Origin: an uncultured Aquimarina sp.
Lineage (GTDB): Bacteria > Bacteroidota > Bacteroidia > Flavobacteriales > Flavobacteriaceae
Direction of reading: 5' to 3'
Length of the DNA: 64,000 bases
Assembly (NCBI GenBank): GCA_947495425.1
Contig: CANLYR010000002.1
Location: forward strand, 62,001-126,000
Made by a program: the position numbers and the translations under genes. Of the stretch, positions 44,656 to 53,511 are shown one piece after another. Numbering within the stretch: position 1 is the stretch's first letter; every line of letters starts with the position of its first letter. The notes beneath the pieces are model-generated. The model was not told the DNA's origin. It ran no database searches and saw only the letters and a list, made by a program, of their open reading frames with translations.

Positions 44656-44847
44656 ATGAATAAAGGAACAGTAAAATTCTTCAACGATGCCAAAGGATTT
44701 GGTTTTATAACTGAAGAAGGTTCAAACAAAGAGCATTTTGTACACATCTCTGGGCTAATCGATGAAGTTCGTGAAGGTGATGAAGTCGAATTTGACTTAC
44801 AAGAAGGTAAAAAAGGATTAAACGCAGTAAATGTAAAAGTAATTTAA
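44656..44847 (+). CDS. Cold-shock protein (CspA family)
   Basis: 63 residues, one OB-fold. GTVKFFNDAKGFGFIT contains RNP1 (KGFGFI), and KEHFVHISGLIDEVREGDEV contains RNP2 (HFVHIS). It binds single-stranded RNA or DNA and acts as an RNA chaperone. Length and all aromatic surface residues are standard. It is followed by a good intrinsic terminator at 44875. A short ORF immediately upstream may couple to it. Confidence 0.95.
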   Translation: MNKGTVKFFNDAKGFGFITEEGSNKEHFVHISGLIDEVREGDEVEFDLQEGKKGLNAVNVKVI

Positions 44848-44874
44848 TATATACTATTTAATTTTTTAAAGTAC

Positions 44875-44903
44875 AAAACCTGTCGAATTTGACAGGTTTT
44901 TTT
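44875..44903 (+). terminator. Intrinsic terminator after the cold-shock gene
   Basis: AAAACCTGTC (44875-44884) and GACAGGTTTT (44891-44900) form a perfect 10-bp stem with loop GAATTT, followed by more T. The A-rich left side lets it also act on the converging minus-strand MaoC gene. Confidence 0.85.
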
Positions 44904-44935
44904 ATTCAATAGCCAATACGGAAGGATTTCAAAAA

Positions 44936-45400
44936 TTACTCAAACATCAAAGAAATAAACTCGGCAACGCACGCAGGTTTTTCGATGTTTTCAATTTCAA
45001 CATTACAATCCCATGTAATCTTAAGTCCATTATCGCTATACGCTTCAATTTTAGCAATGCTGCCATGCAAACGAATACGACTATCAACTGGTAGTACATG
45101 CGGAAAACGTACTTTATTCAGTCCGTAATTTACGCCCATGGTCAAACTCTCGACAACAACAAGATCCATAAGCATTTTAGACAACAGAGAAATCGATAAG
45201 AATCCATGTGCTATTGGTTTCTTAAAAGGTGATTCCTTTTTAATTCTCTCTATATCAACATGCACCCACTGAAAATCTTGGGTCGCCTCGGCAAATGCAT
45301 TGATCATTTCCTGAGTCACCAGTACCCATTCTCCTGTTGGTAATGATTTTCCTTCATAGGTTTTAAACACTTCAAAGTTTTCGCAAATTAGTTGATTCAT
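44936..45400 (-). CDS. MaoC-family dehydratase (R-specific enoyl-CoA hydratase-like)
   Basis: 154 residues, hot-dog fold. The catalytic Asp/His region is in MINAFAEATQDFQWVHVDIE (ATxDxxxxH form: ATQDFQWVH), followed by KPIAHGFLSISLLSKMLMDL (AHGxLS). It hydrates enoyl-CoA or dehydrates hydroxyacyl-CoA. It is the last gene of the minus-strand run from 50124, 79 nt after the FabG-like reductase, in a region of acyl-CoA metabolism. The hot-dog motifs are intact. Confidence 0.92.
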   Translation of the reverse strand: MNQLICENFEVFKTYEGKSLPTGEWVLVTQEMINAFAEATQDFQWVHVDIERIKKESPFKKPIAHGFLSISLLSKMLMDLVVVESLTMGVNYGLNKVRFPHVLPVDSRIRLHGSIAKIEAYSDNGLKITWDCNVEIENIEKPACVAEFISLMFE

Positions 45401-45432
45401 AATGTTATACTTTAGTGATCAGATTAAATGCT

Positions 45433-45475
45433 CTCACCCTTCGAGAGCCTCACCCTTCGAGAGCCTCAGGGTTCG
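45433..45475. repeat. Tandem 16-bp repeat (2.7 copies)
   Basis: CTCACCCTTCGAGAGC occurs at 45433-45448 and again at 45449-45464, with a partial third copy CTCAGGGTTCG to 45475. It lies between the reductase stop and the MaoC start. CTCTC and GAGAG can pair into small hairpins. It is markedly more GC-rich than its surroundings. It may be a dispersed intergenic repeat; no other copy was seen in this window. Confidence 0.6.
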
Positions 45476-45479
45476 TGCG

Positions 45480-46217
45480 CTATCTTGATATTCCTCCATC
45501 AATGGTTAAACAAATACCCGAGACATAAGATGCTTCGTCTGATGCCAAATATAAATACCCATAAGCAATATCCATAGGTGTAGCTGCTTTTTGGAGCGGT
45601 ATCTGCTTTTTTATACCTTCAATATGTTCTTCAGGAATTTGCTCTGTCATCTCTGTTAAGGTAAAACCGGGTGCTAGTGCATTGGCGGTTATCCCATATT
45701 TACCCAATTCCATCGTCCAAGTTTTTGACATCGCTATTACACCAGCTTTGGTAGCTGCATAATTCGTTTGACCAAAATTTCCTCGTAAACCCACATTGGA
45801 TGCTGCAGAAACTATTCGACCATAGCCGGCATCTTTCATATATTGCGAAACTACTTGCGTACACAGAAAAACACCTTTGAGATTCACATCGATCACAGCA
45901 TCCCACTCAGCCTCACTCATTTTATGAAGCGTTCGATCTTTTGTTATACCTGCATTATTGATTAGAATATCGATCTTTCCGTATTGATCATAAATTCTTT
46001 TAGCTTCAGTTTTTATGGCGTCTTTATCGGTTACTGAAATGTGAGTAAACTCGGCGGTATGATTTTTTGCAGTAATCGCTTTGGCCACACGTTCACCTTC
46101 TGGCAAAAGATCCCATATAATCACAGTAGCTCCTTCTCTGGCGAATAAGGTTGATATAGCTTTTCCTATTCCTCTGGCACCACCGGTTACGATCGCTACT
46201 TTATTTTTTAGTCTCAT
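45480..46217 (-). CDS. SDR-family 3-oxoacyl-(ACP/CoA) reductase, FabG-like
   Basis: 245 residues. The cofactor motif is AIVTGGARGIGKAISTLFAR, then NNAG in DILINNAGITKDRTLHKM. The catalytic Ser and YxxxK lie in GRIVSAASNVGLRGNFGQ and TNYAATKAGVIAMSKTW. ANALAPGFTLTEMTEQIPE and GICLTIDGGIS close the domain. FabG-like reductases act on 3-oxoacyl thioesters. Since the surrounding genes are catabolic, a 3-hydroxyacyl-CoA/3-oxoacyl-CoA step is more likely than fatty-acid synthesis. Confidence 0.92.
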   Translation of the reverse strand: MRLKNKVAIVTGGARGIGKAISTLFAREGATVIIWDLLPEGERVAKAITAKNHTAEFTHISVTDKDAIKTEAKRIYDQYGKIDILINNAGITKDRTLHKMSEAEWDAVIDVNLKGVFLCTQVVSQYMKDAGYGRIVSAASNVGLRGNFGQTNYAATKAGVIAMSKTWTMELGKYGITANALAPGFTLTEMTEQIPEEHIEGIKKQIPLQKAATPMDIAYGYLYLASDEASYVSGICLTIDGGISR

Positions 46218-46241
46218 TTTTTATATTTTTATAGCATTAGT

Positions 46242-47219
46242 TTAAGAACATTCAATAACAACCTTACCTCTTACCTTTCTATTCATCATTTCTTCCAGAG
46301 CTTTTGATGTCTGATCCAAAGGGTAGATTTTGTGTATATGTGGTTTCAATTTACCTGCTTCATACCATTGCATAAGTTCTATAGTGTTTTGCATATTTTT
46401 TCCGGGTGTTTTCATGGCAAAACTCCCCCAAAACACTCCTACTATTGCACACCCTTTGAGTAAAGCAAGGTTAAGAGGTACTTTTGGTATGTCTCCTGCT
46501 GCAAATCCTACTACAAGATAACGTCCCTCCCATGCCATACTTCGTATTGCAGGTTCAGAATATGATCCTCCGACCGGGTCATATACGACATCAACGCCTC
46601 TGCCTTGTGTTAACTCCTTCATTTTTAATTTCAAATCCACGTCAGAATAATTAATTACCTCATCAGCACCATATTGGCTACATAACTGTAATTTTTCTTC
46701 TGAAGATGCTGCTGCGATAACCTTTGCCCCCATAAGCTTACCTAGTTCAACAGCAGCTAAACCCACGCCACCAGAAGCCCCTAAAACCAATAGCGTTTCT
46801 CCTTCCTTAAGCTTAGCTCTATCTTTTAATGCATGATATGAGGTGCTATATGCCATCATAAAGGACGCTGCAATAGGAAAATCCATTAACGGAAGTTTTT
46901 TAAAACAGGCACTGGCAGGAACCGCAACAGCTTGAGCATAACCACCATGCATTACAAATCCAAAAACCTCTTCGTCAACATTTAGATGAGTAACTCCTTC
47001 TCCAACTTCTTTAACTATTCCTGCGATGTCACTTCCGGGTGTGAATGGTAATTCTGGCTTAAATTGGTATAACCCCTGGATAATCAAAGTATCCGGAAAG
47101 TTAACTCCACAAGCTTTTACCTTAACAATAACCTCATCAGACTTTGGCTTTGGCTCTTTAACTTCTTCAAGAACCAAGTCAGACGGCGGACCAAATTTTT
47201 TACAAACAATTGCTTTCAT
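46242..47219 (-). CDS. NADPH:quinone oxidoreductase-like MDR protein
   Basis: 325 residues, zinc-free medium-chain reductase. N-terminal catalytic domain: VKACGVNFPDTLIIQGLYQF, LPFTPGSDIAGIVKEVGEGV. The nucleotide-binding domain has TLLVLGASGGVGLAAVELGK near residue 142. It reduces quinones or enoyl thioesters/alkenals with NADPH. It lies 14 nt from the following MDR gene's end and 24 nt before the SDR, so all share one transcript. Physiological substrate unknown. Confidence 0.9.
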   Translation of the reverse strand: MKAIVCKKFGPPSDLVLEEVKEPKPKSDEVIVKVKACGVNFPDTLIIQGLYQFKPELPFTPGSDIAGIVKEVGEGVTHLNVDEEVFGFVMHGGYAQAVAVPASACFKKLPLMDFPIAASFMMAYSTSYHALKDRAKLKEGETLLVLGASGGVGLAAVELGKLMGAKVIAAASSEEKLQLCSQYGADEVINYSDVDLKLKMKELTQGRGVDVVYDPVGGSYSEPAIRSMAWEGRYLVVGFAAGDIPKVPLNLALLKGCAIVGVFWGSFAMKTPGKNMQNTIELMQWYEAGKLKPHIHKIYPLDQTSKALEEMMNRKVRGKVVIECS

Positions 47220-47233
47220 AAAAGATGGCTTAT

Positions 47234-48238
47234 TTATTCTTCAATAACTTTTAATACTAATTTTCCTTTTTTATCACCCGAGAATAATCGCAGGAAAGTT
47301 TCATGAAAATTTTCTATCCCATTATATATATCTTCTTTACTTTTCAGTTTTCCATGAGCCATCCAGCCGCCCATTTCTTTGGCTGCTTTACCGTAATCTT
47401 TGGCATAATCCATAACGACCATCCCTTGCATTGTGGCGCGATTTACCAAGAGTGATAAATAGTTTGAAGGACCTTTGATAGCTGTTTTACTATTGTACTG
47501 CGAAATCGCTCCACAAATTACAATACGGGCATGCATTCGTAATCTACCCAAAGCAGCATCCAAAATTTCACCTCCTACATTATCAAAATACACATCGATC
47601 CCTTTAGGGCATTCTCTTTTTAAACCTGTATGAATATTTTCTGATTTATAATCGATCGCACCATCAAACCCCAATTCTTTGACAACATATTTGCATTTAT
47701 CTGCTCCACCTGCAATTCCGATTACTTTACAACCTTTAATCTTTGCTATTTGACCAACAACACTACCAACAGCGCCTGCTGCTCCTGATACTAAAACAGT
47801 ATCCCCTTCTTTAATCTTTCCTACTTCTAAAATTCCGAAATATGCGGTCATTCCGGGCATTCCTAAGGTACCTATATACATTGGCAAAGGAGCCAAATCA
47901 GGATCGACCTGATACCAGTTATTTCCATCTGTTACCGCGTATTGTTGAACGCCACCCCAGCCTGTGAGGTAATCTCCTTCTTTAAATTTTGGATGATTGT
48001 TGGCTTTTATCACCTTGCCCACAGAGCCAGAACGCATCACGTCATCTATTTGCACTGGTTCTATATATGACTTACCTTCATTCATCCAACCTCGCATTGC
48101 AGGGTCTAGAGATATATAATGTTGTTGAATAAGCACTTCACCTTCCTTAGGCTCGGGAATTGGATTTGTTTGCAGTTCCCACGTATCTTCTTCAGGAAGT
48201 CCTGATGGTCTTTTTTTAAATATTAATTGCTTATTCAT
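47234..48238 (-). CDS. NADP-dependent alkenal/prostaglandin reductase-like MDR protein (CurA-like)
   Basis: 334 residues. The start (RPSGLPEEDTWELQTNPIPE, then HYISLDPAMRGWMNEG) is diagnostic of the prostaglandin reductase / leukotriene B4 dehydrogenase branch. VLVSGAAGAVGSVVGQIAKI is the cofactor loop, and GIDVYFDNVGGEILDAAL the conserved C-terminal block. It reduces conjugated double bonds of alpha,beta-unsaturated carbonyls. It is one of two MDR reductases in this run, consistent with handling reactive enones or enoyl intermediates. Confidence 0.92.
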   Translation of the reverse strand: MNKQLIFKKRPSGLPEEDTWELQTNPIPEPKEGEVLIQQHYISLDPAMRGWMNEGKSYIEPVQIDDVMRSGSVGKVIKANNHPKFKEGDYLTGWGGVQQYAVTDGNNWYQVDPDLAPLPMYIGTLGMPGMTAYFGILEVGKIKEGDTVLVSGAAGAVGSVVGQIAKIKGCKVIGIAGGADKCKYVVKELGFDGAIDYKSENIHTGLKRECPKGIDVYFDNVGGEILDAALGRLRMHARIVICGAISQYNSKTAIKGPSNYLSLLVNRATMQGMVVMDYAKDYGKAAKEMGGWMAHGKLKSKEDIYNGIENFHETFLRLFSGDKKGKLVLKVIEE

Positions 48239-48292
48239 GATTTGTGTTTTTTAGTATTAAAGTTGTTTGCTTACTTTTTATTTTGAAAATGT

Positions 48293-49048
48293 TCACAGTG
48301 AAGTTCCGCCGTCAAGGGTTATCGTTTGCCCTGTGATAAATTTAGTAGTATCAGAAGCTAACCATACGACAGCTTCTGCAATTTCTTCTGCAAGCCCGTA
48401 GCGTTTCATAGGAATTACGCTTTTAAGCAATTGATCCATATCGGGTCGAGCAGATAACAGCTTATCTAATAAGGCAGACTCGGTATATCCTGGGCATACT
48501 GCATTGATACGTATATTTTTGGTTGCATATTCTAATGCTGCAGATTTTGTCATTCCTACTACTGCAAATTTACTAGCACTATATGATAGGTTATTTAATG
48601 AAGCTTTCAAACCCGCTAATGAAGCAATATTTACAATATTCCCTCCTCCTTGTTTTATCATTTGTTGTAAGGCAAGTTTCATACAATAGAATACACCGGT
48701 CTGATTTACTGCGATCACACTATTCCAATCTTCGAGTGTATATTCTCCTGTTTTTGTCATATGCCTAGGGCCAATACCTGCATTATTTACGATTACATCT
48801 AATCGTCCATGCGTTGCAACTGTTTTAGCAATCAACTGCTCAACATCATCAAACTTTGTAACATTAGCGGTAATTACCTTAGCATTACCTCCAGCTTTAT
48901 TAATTTCATCAGCTATTTTTTGTGCTTTTTCTTCTTTGATATCAGAAACGATCACGTTAGCCTGATACGTTCCAAAGTGTTTAGCAGTAGCAGCTCCAAT
49001 ACCTGAGCCTGCTCCGGTAATGATAACTATTTTATCTTTTACTTCCAT
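48293..49048 (-). CDS. SDR-family oxidoreductase
   Basis: 251 residues. Cofactor motif IVIITGAGSGIGAATAKHFG, NNAG in RLDVIVNNAGIGPRHMTK, active site NIVNIASLAGLKASLNNLSY followed by SASKFAVVGMTKS (YSASK). NAVCPGYTESALLDKLLSA and FITGQTITLDGGTS are typical. Substrate unknown; a hydroxyacyl-CoA or alcohol dehydrogenase function would suit the neighbourhood. It is 54 nt upstream of the alkenal reductase gene and 19 nt after the DUF1330 gene. Confidence 0.92.
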   Translation of the reverse strand: MEVKDKIVIITGAGSGIGAATAKHFGTYQANVIVSDIKEEKAQKIADEINKAGGNAKVITANVTKFDDVEQLIAKTVATHGRLDVIVNNAGIGPRHMTKTGEYTLEDWNSVIAVNQTGVFYCMKLALQQMIKQGGGNIVNIASLAGLKASLNNLSYSASKFAVVGMTKSAALEYATKNIRINAVCPGYTESALLDKLLSARPDMDQLLKSVIPMKRYGLAEEIAEAVVWLASDTTKFITGQTITLDGGTSL

Positions 49049-49067
49049 ATTATTCTGTTTTTACATC

Positions 49068-49454
49068 CTATTTAGAGGTACATACTATTAATCGTGAATC
49101 TTGTAATGCCAGGCTACGCAGTTTTGCAGGATATCCTTCTGCTGTTATCATTCTTAAAAAATCTTTCTTACTAGCGTATTCTATAATCAATATTTTATCC
49201 CATTCATTATAATTTTCGGGACCAATAAGGTTAAAAATTGGTTTCCCTTGATATATTATTTTTGCTTTTGAGGCAATAAAAAAAGGAATCACAGCATTCA
49301 TGTATTGTGCATATACCTCTACTCCTGTCGTTCCGGTTTCAACTACTTTATCTTTGAATTTTAAAAGATTGAGCATTTCAAAAGGCCCTTCTAAAGGGAA
49401 GGCAGAAAAATCTTCGAACTGCTTAGTTGTAACATTTACATATGGATCGTTCAT
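49068..49454 (-). CDS. DUF1330 domain-containing protein
   Basis: 128 residues of the dimeric alpha/beta-barrel type: GPFEMLNLLKFKDKVVETG, AQYMNAVIPFFIASKAKIIY, and IEYASKKDFLRMITAEGYPA, the DUF1330 signature. Family function is unknown; related folds include monooxygenases and muconolactone isomerases. It sits 34 nt after the transglutaminase-like gene and 19 nt before an SDR, in the same transcript. Confidence 0.88.
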   Translation of the reverse strand: MNDPYVNVTTKQFEDFSAFPLEGPFEMLNLLKFKDKVVETGTTGVEVYAQYMNAVIPFFIASKAKIIYQGKPIFNLIGPENYNEWDKILIIEYASKKDFLRMITAEGYPAKLRSLALQDSRLIVCTSK

Positions 49455-49488
49455 GCCTGTATTATATAAATTTTAAAATTCATTATTT

Positions 49489-50124
49489 TTATAACTTAAT
49501 TTCGGTTACATTTTTATATTTCTCGAAAAGTTCGGGATAATGTTCTTGTACATTATTAAAAATGAAATCTACAGGAACATCCTCAAAATGACCGTAGTCT
49601 TCTAAATATTCCATGAACTCGTTTCCTGCATTGTTATACTCTTGAAAAATAGAATCATTTTCTCCATCAAAATCTAATGGCGCTACATTGCACATCCTAC
49701 ATAAAGATTCGTTGAATGCTGGTGATACTTTTAACCATGTATCATTTATAAACAAATCAACCATACCATGAGGTGTTAATTCGTTGGTACCGAATTTTTC
49801 GACTAATCGCTCTACTGCTATATGATTCTTTACTTTTGCCAAATGAATCCTTGCAGGTATTCCCAAAGCTCGTAAACCCGCAATTAAAAGAATAGACTTG
49901 TCAATACAATGTCCTGTTGTTTTTTTTGCAATGATGCTCGCGATATATCCTTCTTTAGAAAAATTTAATGTGTAAGGATCATATCGCCATTCATCACGCA
50001 CTTTGATATATAATCGTTTTGCTTTTTCTTTTTGAGTTAATTCATCCGTTTTGAACTCTTTAACGAGTTCTTGAATTTCTTCGGTCTGATAATCAAAAAA
50101 ATATGTTGGTGCTAAATAATCCAT
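49489..50124 (-). CDS. Transglutaminase-like cysteine protease fold protein
   Basis: 211 residues. The Cys-His-Asp triad is readable: KTTGHCIDKSILLIAGLRAL (Cys near residue 75), and LTPHGMVDLFINDTWLKVSP (His and Asp near 118-123). AKRLYIKVRDEWRYDPYTLN precedes it as in transglut_core proteins. There is no signal peptide, so it is cytoplasmic. It is the first gene of the minus-strand run 50124-44936; the 152-nt gap upstream holds no gene. Function in an acyl-CoA cluster is unclear: amide hydrolysis or a structural role are both possible. Confidence 0.88.
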   Translation of the reverse strand: MDYLAPTYFFDYQTEEIQELVKEFKTDELTQKEKAKRLYIKVRDEWRYDPYTLNFSKEGYIASIIAKKTTGHCIDKSILLIAGLRALGIPARIHLAKVKNHIAVERLVEKFGTNELTPHGMVDLFINDTWLKVSPAFNESLCRMCNVAPLDFDGENDSIFQEYNNAGNEFMEYLEDYGHFEDVPVDFIFNNVQEHYPELFEKYKNVTEIKL

Positions 50125-50276
50125 TTAAATAATAATAAGTTACGTCTATTAATAAGTATTTTCGTTTACTATTCTGCCTCTAGTAGGCTATTTCTTAATA
50201 CTCCGAGGTCACATTTCTAGCTTTCAAAGGTTATTTTCATTTTCTGAAGGTCATTTTATACAGTTTTGGTATATGA

Positions 50277-51329
50277 TTAATCTATTTTGTTCTTTTGAAT
50301 CGCTTGCAGAGCAAGATTGCAAAGCAACGCTGCAGCTTTATCTAATTCTGCAAAACGAGAATCTTCAGTAAGTCCTTTACTATATCTATAAAAAATCTGT
50401 TGTGCAATTACTGCGATCTTAAAAAGTCCGAATACATAATAAAATACGATATGATCCACTTCTTTTCCACTTTTCTTTGCATATAGTTCTACAATTTCGC
50501 TTCTCCCCGGATTACCATCCATAACCGTTGGTGATGGGATTCCTTGTTGTACAAGAGGATGGTCACTTCCCATAGTCCAATACCCAAGAGAAGTTCCCAA
50601 ATCCATCAAAGGGTCACCCAAGGTTGCCATTTCCCAATCCAATACTGCTACTACATCTTGCCAATTATCATTTTTGAAAACAATATTATCATACTTAAAA
50701 TCATTATGAACTAAGCTGTGTCGATATGCTTTTGGTTGATTATCTTCTATCCATCGTATTACTTTGGCTGCTGCAGGAACATCTTCAGTTGCAGCATTTA
50801 GATATTGCTTGCCCCAATTAAACACTTGGCGCTCTACATATCCCTCTGGTTTGCCCAAATCTGCTAATCCTGCTGCTTTATAATCTACAGTATGAAGTGC
50901 GACGAAGGTATCGAGCCAGGAATTGGCTATAGTTTTAAAATCTGCTGCTGGAATATTTCTTTTTTTAGCTTCGTGTGCATTAAGAATAATCCCATTTACT
51001 TTTTCCATGATATAAAAGGAGCAACCTAGAATACTATCATCTTCTGTATACGCATACATCTTGGGAACTTTGGAAAAGGCATTATATATTTTAGATTGTA
51101 CTTTGTATTCTCGCCCCATATCATGACCTCTTTTGATTGCTCCAAAAGGCGGACGCCGTAATACATATTCTTTGTTTTCTATCTGTAATAAATAGGTAAG
51201 GTTGGAATACCCATGCGTAAACTGCGTTACTTGCCAATCACTTTGATCACTAGTAATAAGTCCTTCTTTTTGAAGAAAAGATTTTAATGTGGTTTCGTTT
51301 AGTTCTTCGCCTTTGCGTACTTCTTGCAT
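50277..51329 (-). CDS. APH-type phosphotransferase, ACAD10/11 N-terminal-like or LvaA-like (hydroxyacyl kinase)
   Basis: 350 residues. Kinase-like landmarks: the ATP-lid region VTQFTHGYSNLTYLLQIENK and YVLRRPPFGAIKRGHDMG, the catalytic loop HSLVHNDFKYDNIVFKNDN (HxDxxxxN), and VLDWEMATLGDPLMDLGTSL (metal-binding D). This branch includes the kinase domain of human ACAD10/11 and Pseudomonas LvaA, which phosphorylate the 4-hydroxyl of 4-hydroxyacyl-CoAs. The acyl-CoA dehydrogenase gene lies only 6 nt upstream, which strengthens that reading. Function is inferred by family and context. Confidence 0.88.
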   Translation of the reverse strand: MQEVRKGEELNETTLKSFLQKEGLITSDQSDWQVTQFTHGYSNLTYLLQIENKEYVLRRPPFGAIKRGHDMGREYKVQSKIYNAFSKVPKMYAYTEDDSILGCSFYIMEKVNGIILNAHEAKKRNIPAADFKTIANSWLDTFVALHTVDYKAAGLADLGKPEGYVERQVFNWGKQYLNAATEDVPAAAKVIRWIEDNQPKAYRHSLVHNDFKYDNIVFKNDNWQDVVAVLDWEMATLGDPLMDLGTSLGYWTMGSDHPLVQQGIPSPTVMDGNPGRSEIVELYAKKSGKEVDHIVFYYVFGLFKIAVIAQQIFYRYSKGLTEDSRFAELDKAAALLCNLALQAIQKNKID

Positions 51330-51335
51330 ATTGTA

Positions 51336-52556
51336 TTAATTGATATTCGAATATGTATTGATCACACTTTTCCCCAGTTGGTACATATGTACTTCATCGG
51401 GACCATCTGCCAGGCGAAGCATTCTTGCTGCCGCGAAAAAGTGTGCTAGCGGAGTATCGGGCCCAACCCCTTTACCACCATGAATTTGCATGGCTCTATC
51501 AATCACTTTCAGTGCCATATTAGGAGCTACAATTTTAATCATAGCAATGAGATCTTTAGACGTTTTATTACCTTCTTTATCCATTTTGTCGGCTGCGGAA
51601 AGTGTCAGCAATCTAGCCTGTTCGATTTCGCATTGAGACAAAGCTATTTCCTGTCGAATACTACTATAATCTTTAAACATTTTACCAAAAGCAATACGTT
51701 CTGAAGCCCTTTGAGACATTAGTTCTAGTGAACGCTGTGCCATACCGATCAGTCGCATACAATGATGAATTCTTCCAGGACCCAGCCGTCCTTGGGCTAT
51801 TTCGAAACCTTTGCCCTCGCCCAGAATTAAATTTTCTTTGGGTACGCGTACATTTTCGAGTACAATTTCGGCATGCCCCTCTGGAGAATCATAAAACCCA
51901 AATACAGACAATGGTCTGATTATATTTACTCCTGTTGCATCCATAGGCACTAAAACCATGCTTTGTTGTTGATGTCTGTGCGCATTTGGATCAGTTTTTC
52001 CCATAACAATAGCAATCTTACAATGTGGATCCATACCGCCAGAAGACCACCACTTACGACCATTGATCACAAAATCATCGCCATCTAATACAATCGAAGT
52101 TTCAATATTTGTAGCATCAGAAGAAGCTACTTGAGGTTCTGTCATCAAAAATGCAGAACGTATTTCTCCGTTCATTAATGGGTCTAGCCATTGTTTTTGT
52201 TGATCAGGAGAACCATATTTTGCCAGAACCTCCATATTACCAGTATCAGGAGCGCTACAGTTAAACACTTCTGAAGACCACAATACGCGCCCCATGATCT
52301 CTGCCAATGGCGCATATTCTAAATTGGTTAATCCAGGGCTTAACGCTCCATAGCTTTTTGGCAAAAAGAGATTCCATAATCCAGCTGCTTTAGCTTTAGT
52401 TTTAAGATCTTCTAATCCTGGCCATCGCTTCCAACGATTATCAGGGTTATAATTAAATGTATTTACTTCTTCCTCTACCGGATATATGTGTGCATCAAAA
52501 AAAGCATTTAATTTTTCTTGAAGCGAACTTATTTTTTCTGAGTACTCAAAATTCAT
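51336..52556 (-). CDS. Acyl-CoA dehydrogenase, ACAD10/11-like
   Basis: 406 residues. FAD/acyl-CoA landmarks: [40 protein letters not shown], the FAD-binding segment [20 protein letters not shown], and [20 protein letters not shown] near the C-terminus. The WWSSGG and [15 protein letters not shown] features match the ACAD11/LvaC branch rather than ordinary beta-oxidation enzymes. In that branch the enzyme works with a kinase to remove a 4-phospho group, giving an enoyl-CoA. It is in tandem with the kinase gene (6 nt). Confidence 0.92.
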   Translation of the reverse strand: MNFEYSEKISSLQEKLNAFFDAHIYPVEEEVNTFNYNPDNRWKRWPGLEDLKTKAKAAGLWNLFLPKSYGALSPGLTNLEYAPLAEIMGRVLWSSEVFNCSAPDTGNMEVLAKYGSPDQQKQWLDPLMNGEIRSAFLMTEPQVASSDATNIETSIVLDGDDFVINGRKWWSSGGMDPHCKIAIVMGKTDPNAHRHQQQSMVLVPMDATGVNIIRPLSVFGFYDSPEGHAEIVLENVRVPKENLILGEGKGFEIAQGRLGPGRIHHCMRLIGMAQRSLELMSQRASERIAFGKMFKDYSSIRQEIALSQCEIEQARLLTLSAADKMDKEGNKTSKDLIAMIKIVAPNMALKVIDRAMQIHGGKGVGPDTPLAHFFAAARMLRLADGPDEVHMYQLGKSVINTYSNIN

Positions 52557-52636
52557 TCTAAAAATTATTTATTGTCTCTCGACTACCATGAAGATAAAAG
52601 TCATATTATTTTCTTTATTCAGTATAGAAAGAGGTC

Positions 52637-53413
52637 TTATCCCGCGATCATATATCCTCCATCTGCAGTATAGACACCACCTGTCATATATGCTCCGGCA
52701 TCAGATGCCAATAGGCAAACCACGCCTGCCATCTCCTCTGGCATTCCCATCCTTCCACTTGGTAAGGTTTTTTCAATCTTGTTAAGCACCTGTTCATTTT
52801 GCCAAAGTGCAGCACTAAATTTGGTTTTAATTAATCCGGGGCACAGTACATTGGCACGAATCCCATGTGTACCCCACTCTTTAGCTTGGTTTTTAGTTAG
52901 CATCAATAAAGCTGCTTTACTAGTACTATATAAACCCAAACCTGCACTTGGATGTAATGCCTCTACCGAAGCAATATTAATAATGCTGCCTCCTCCACGT
53001 TTTGTCATCGAGGGTAATATTAAATTGGATAGTATCCAAGGTGCTTTTACATTTATATCCATTATCTTATCAAAAACTCCTTCATCGGCATCTTCAATAG
53101 GGCCATATACTGGATTAATCGCAGCATTATTGACTAAAATATCTATGCCGCCAAAATGATCGATAGTTCTTTGCACTAAGTGTTCGCGTTGTTCTGCCTT
53201 TCCGATGTGGCAGGCAATTCCAACAGCCTCTAATCCAACTGTTTTAAATTCGGTAACCACTTTATCAATTGATTCCTGGCTTCGGCTACTAATTACTACT
53301 TTTGCACCATGCTCTGCTAATCCTTGAGCAATTGACTTTCCTATTCCTTTGCTAGAACCTGTAACGATGGCAACTTTTCCTTCGAGATTAAAAGATTGTT
53401 TACTGCTATTCAT
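52637..53413 (-). CDS. SDR-family oxidoreductase
   Basis: 258 residues. Cofactor motif AIVTGSSKGIGKSIAQGLAE, NNAA in DILVNNAAINPVYGPIED, active site SIINIASVEALHPSAGLGLY followed by STSKAALLMLTKNQ (YSTSK). ANVLCPGLIKTKFSAALWQN and YMTGGVYTADGGYMIAG are typical. It resembles peroxisomal-type DHRS4-like and 3-oxoacyl reductases. It lies 80 nt upstream of the ACAD gene and probably provides the 3-hydroxyacyl or ketoacyl step. The substrate is not proven. Confidence 0.92.
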   Translation of the reverse strand: MNSSKQSFNLEGKVAIVTGSSKGIGKSIAQGLAEHGAKVVISSRSQESIDKVVTEFKTVGLEAVGIACHIGKAEQREHLVQRTIDHFGGIDILVNNAAINPVYGPIEDADEGVFDKIMDINVKAPWILSNLILPSMTKRGGGSIINIASVEALHPSAGLGLYSTSKAALLMLTKNQAKEWGTHGIRANVLCPGLIKTKFSAALWQNEQVLNKIEKTLPSGRMGMPEEMAGVVCLLASDAGAYMTGGVYTADGGYMIAG

Positions 53414-53511
53414 GTATTGGCTGGTATATATTTTTATGTGAAAAGTGAATTTAGAAAGTTATCGTTTTAATAGTTGCTTTATACTTTCCTAATTTCAACT
53501 ACCTCGATGTT

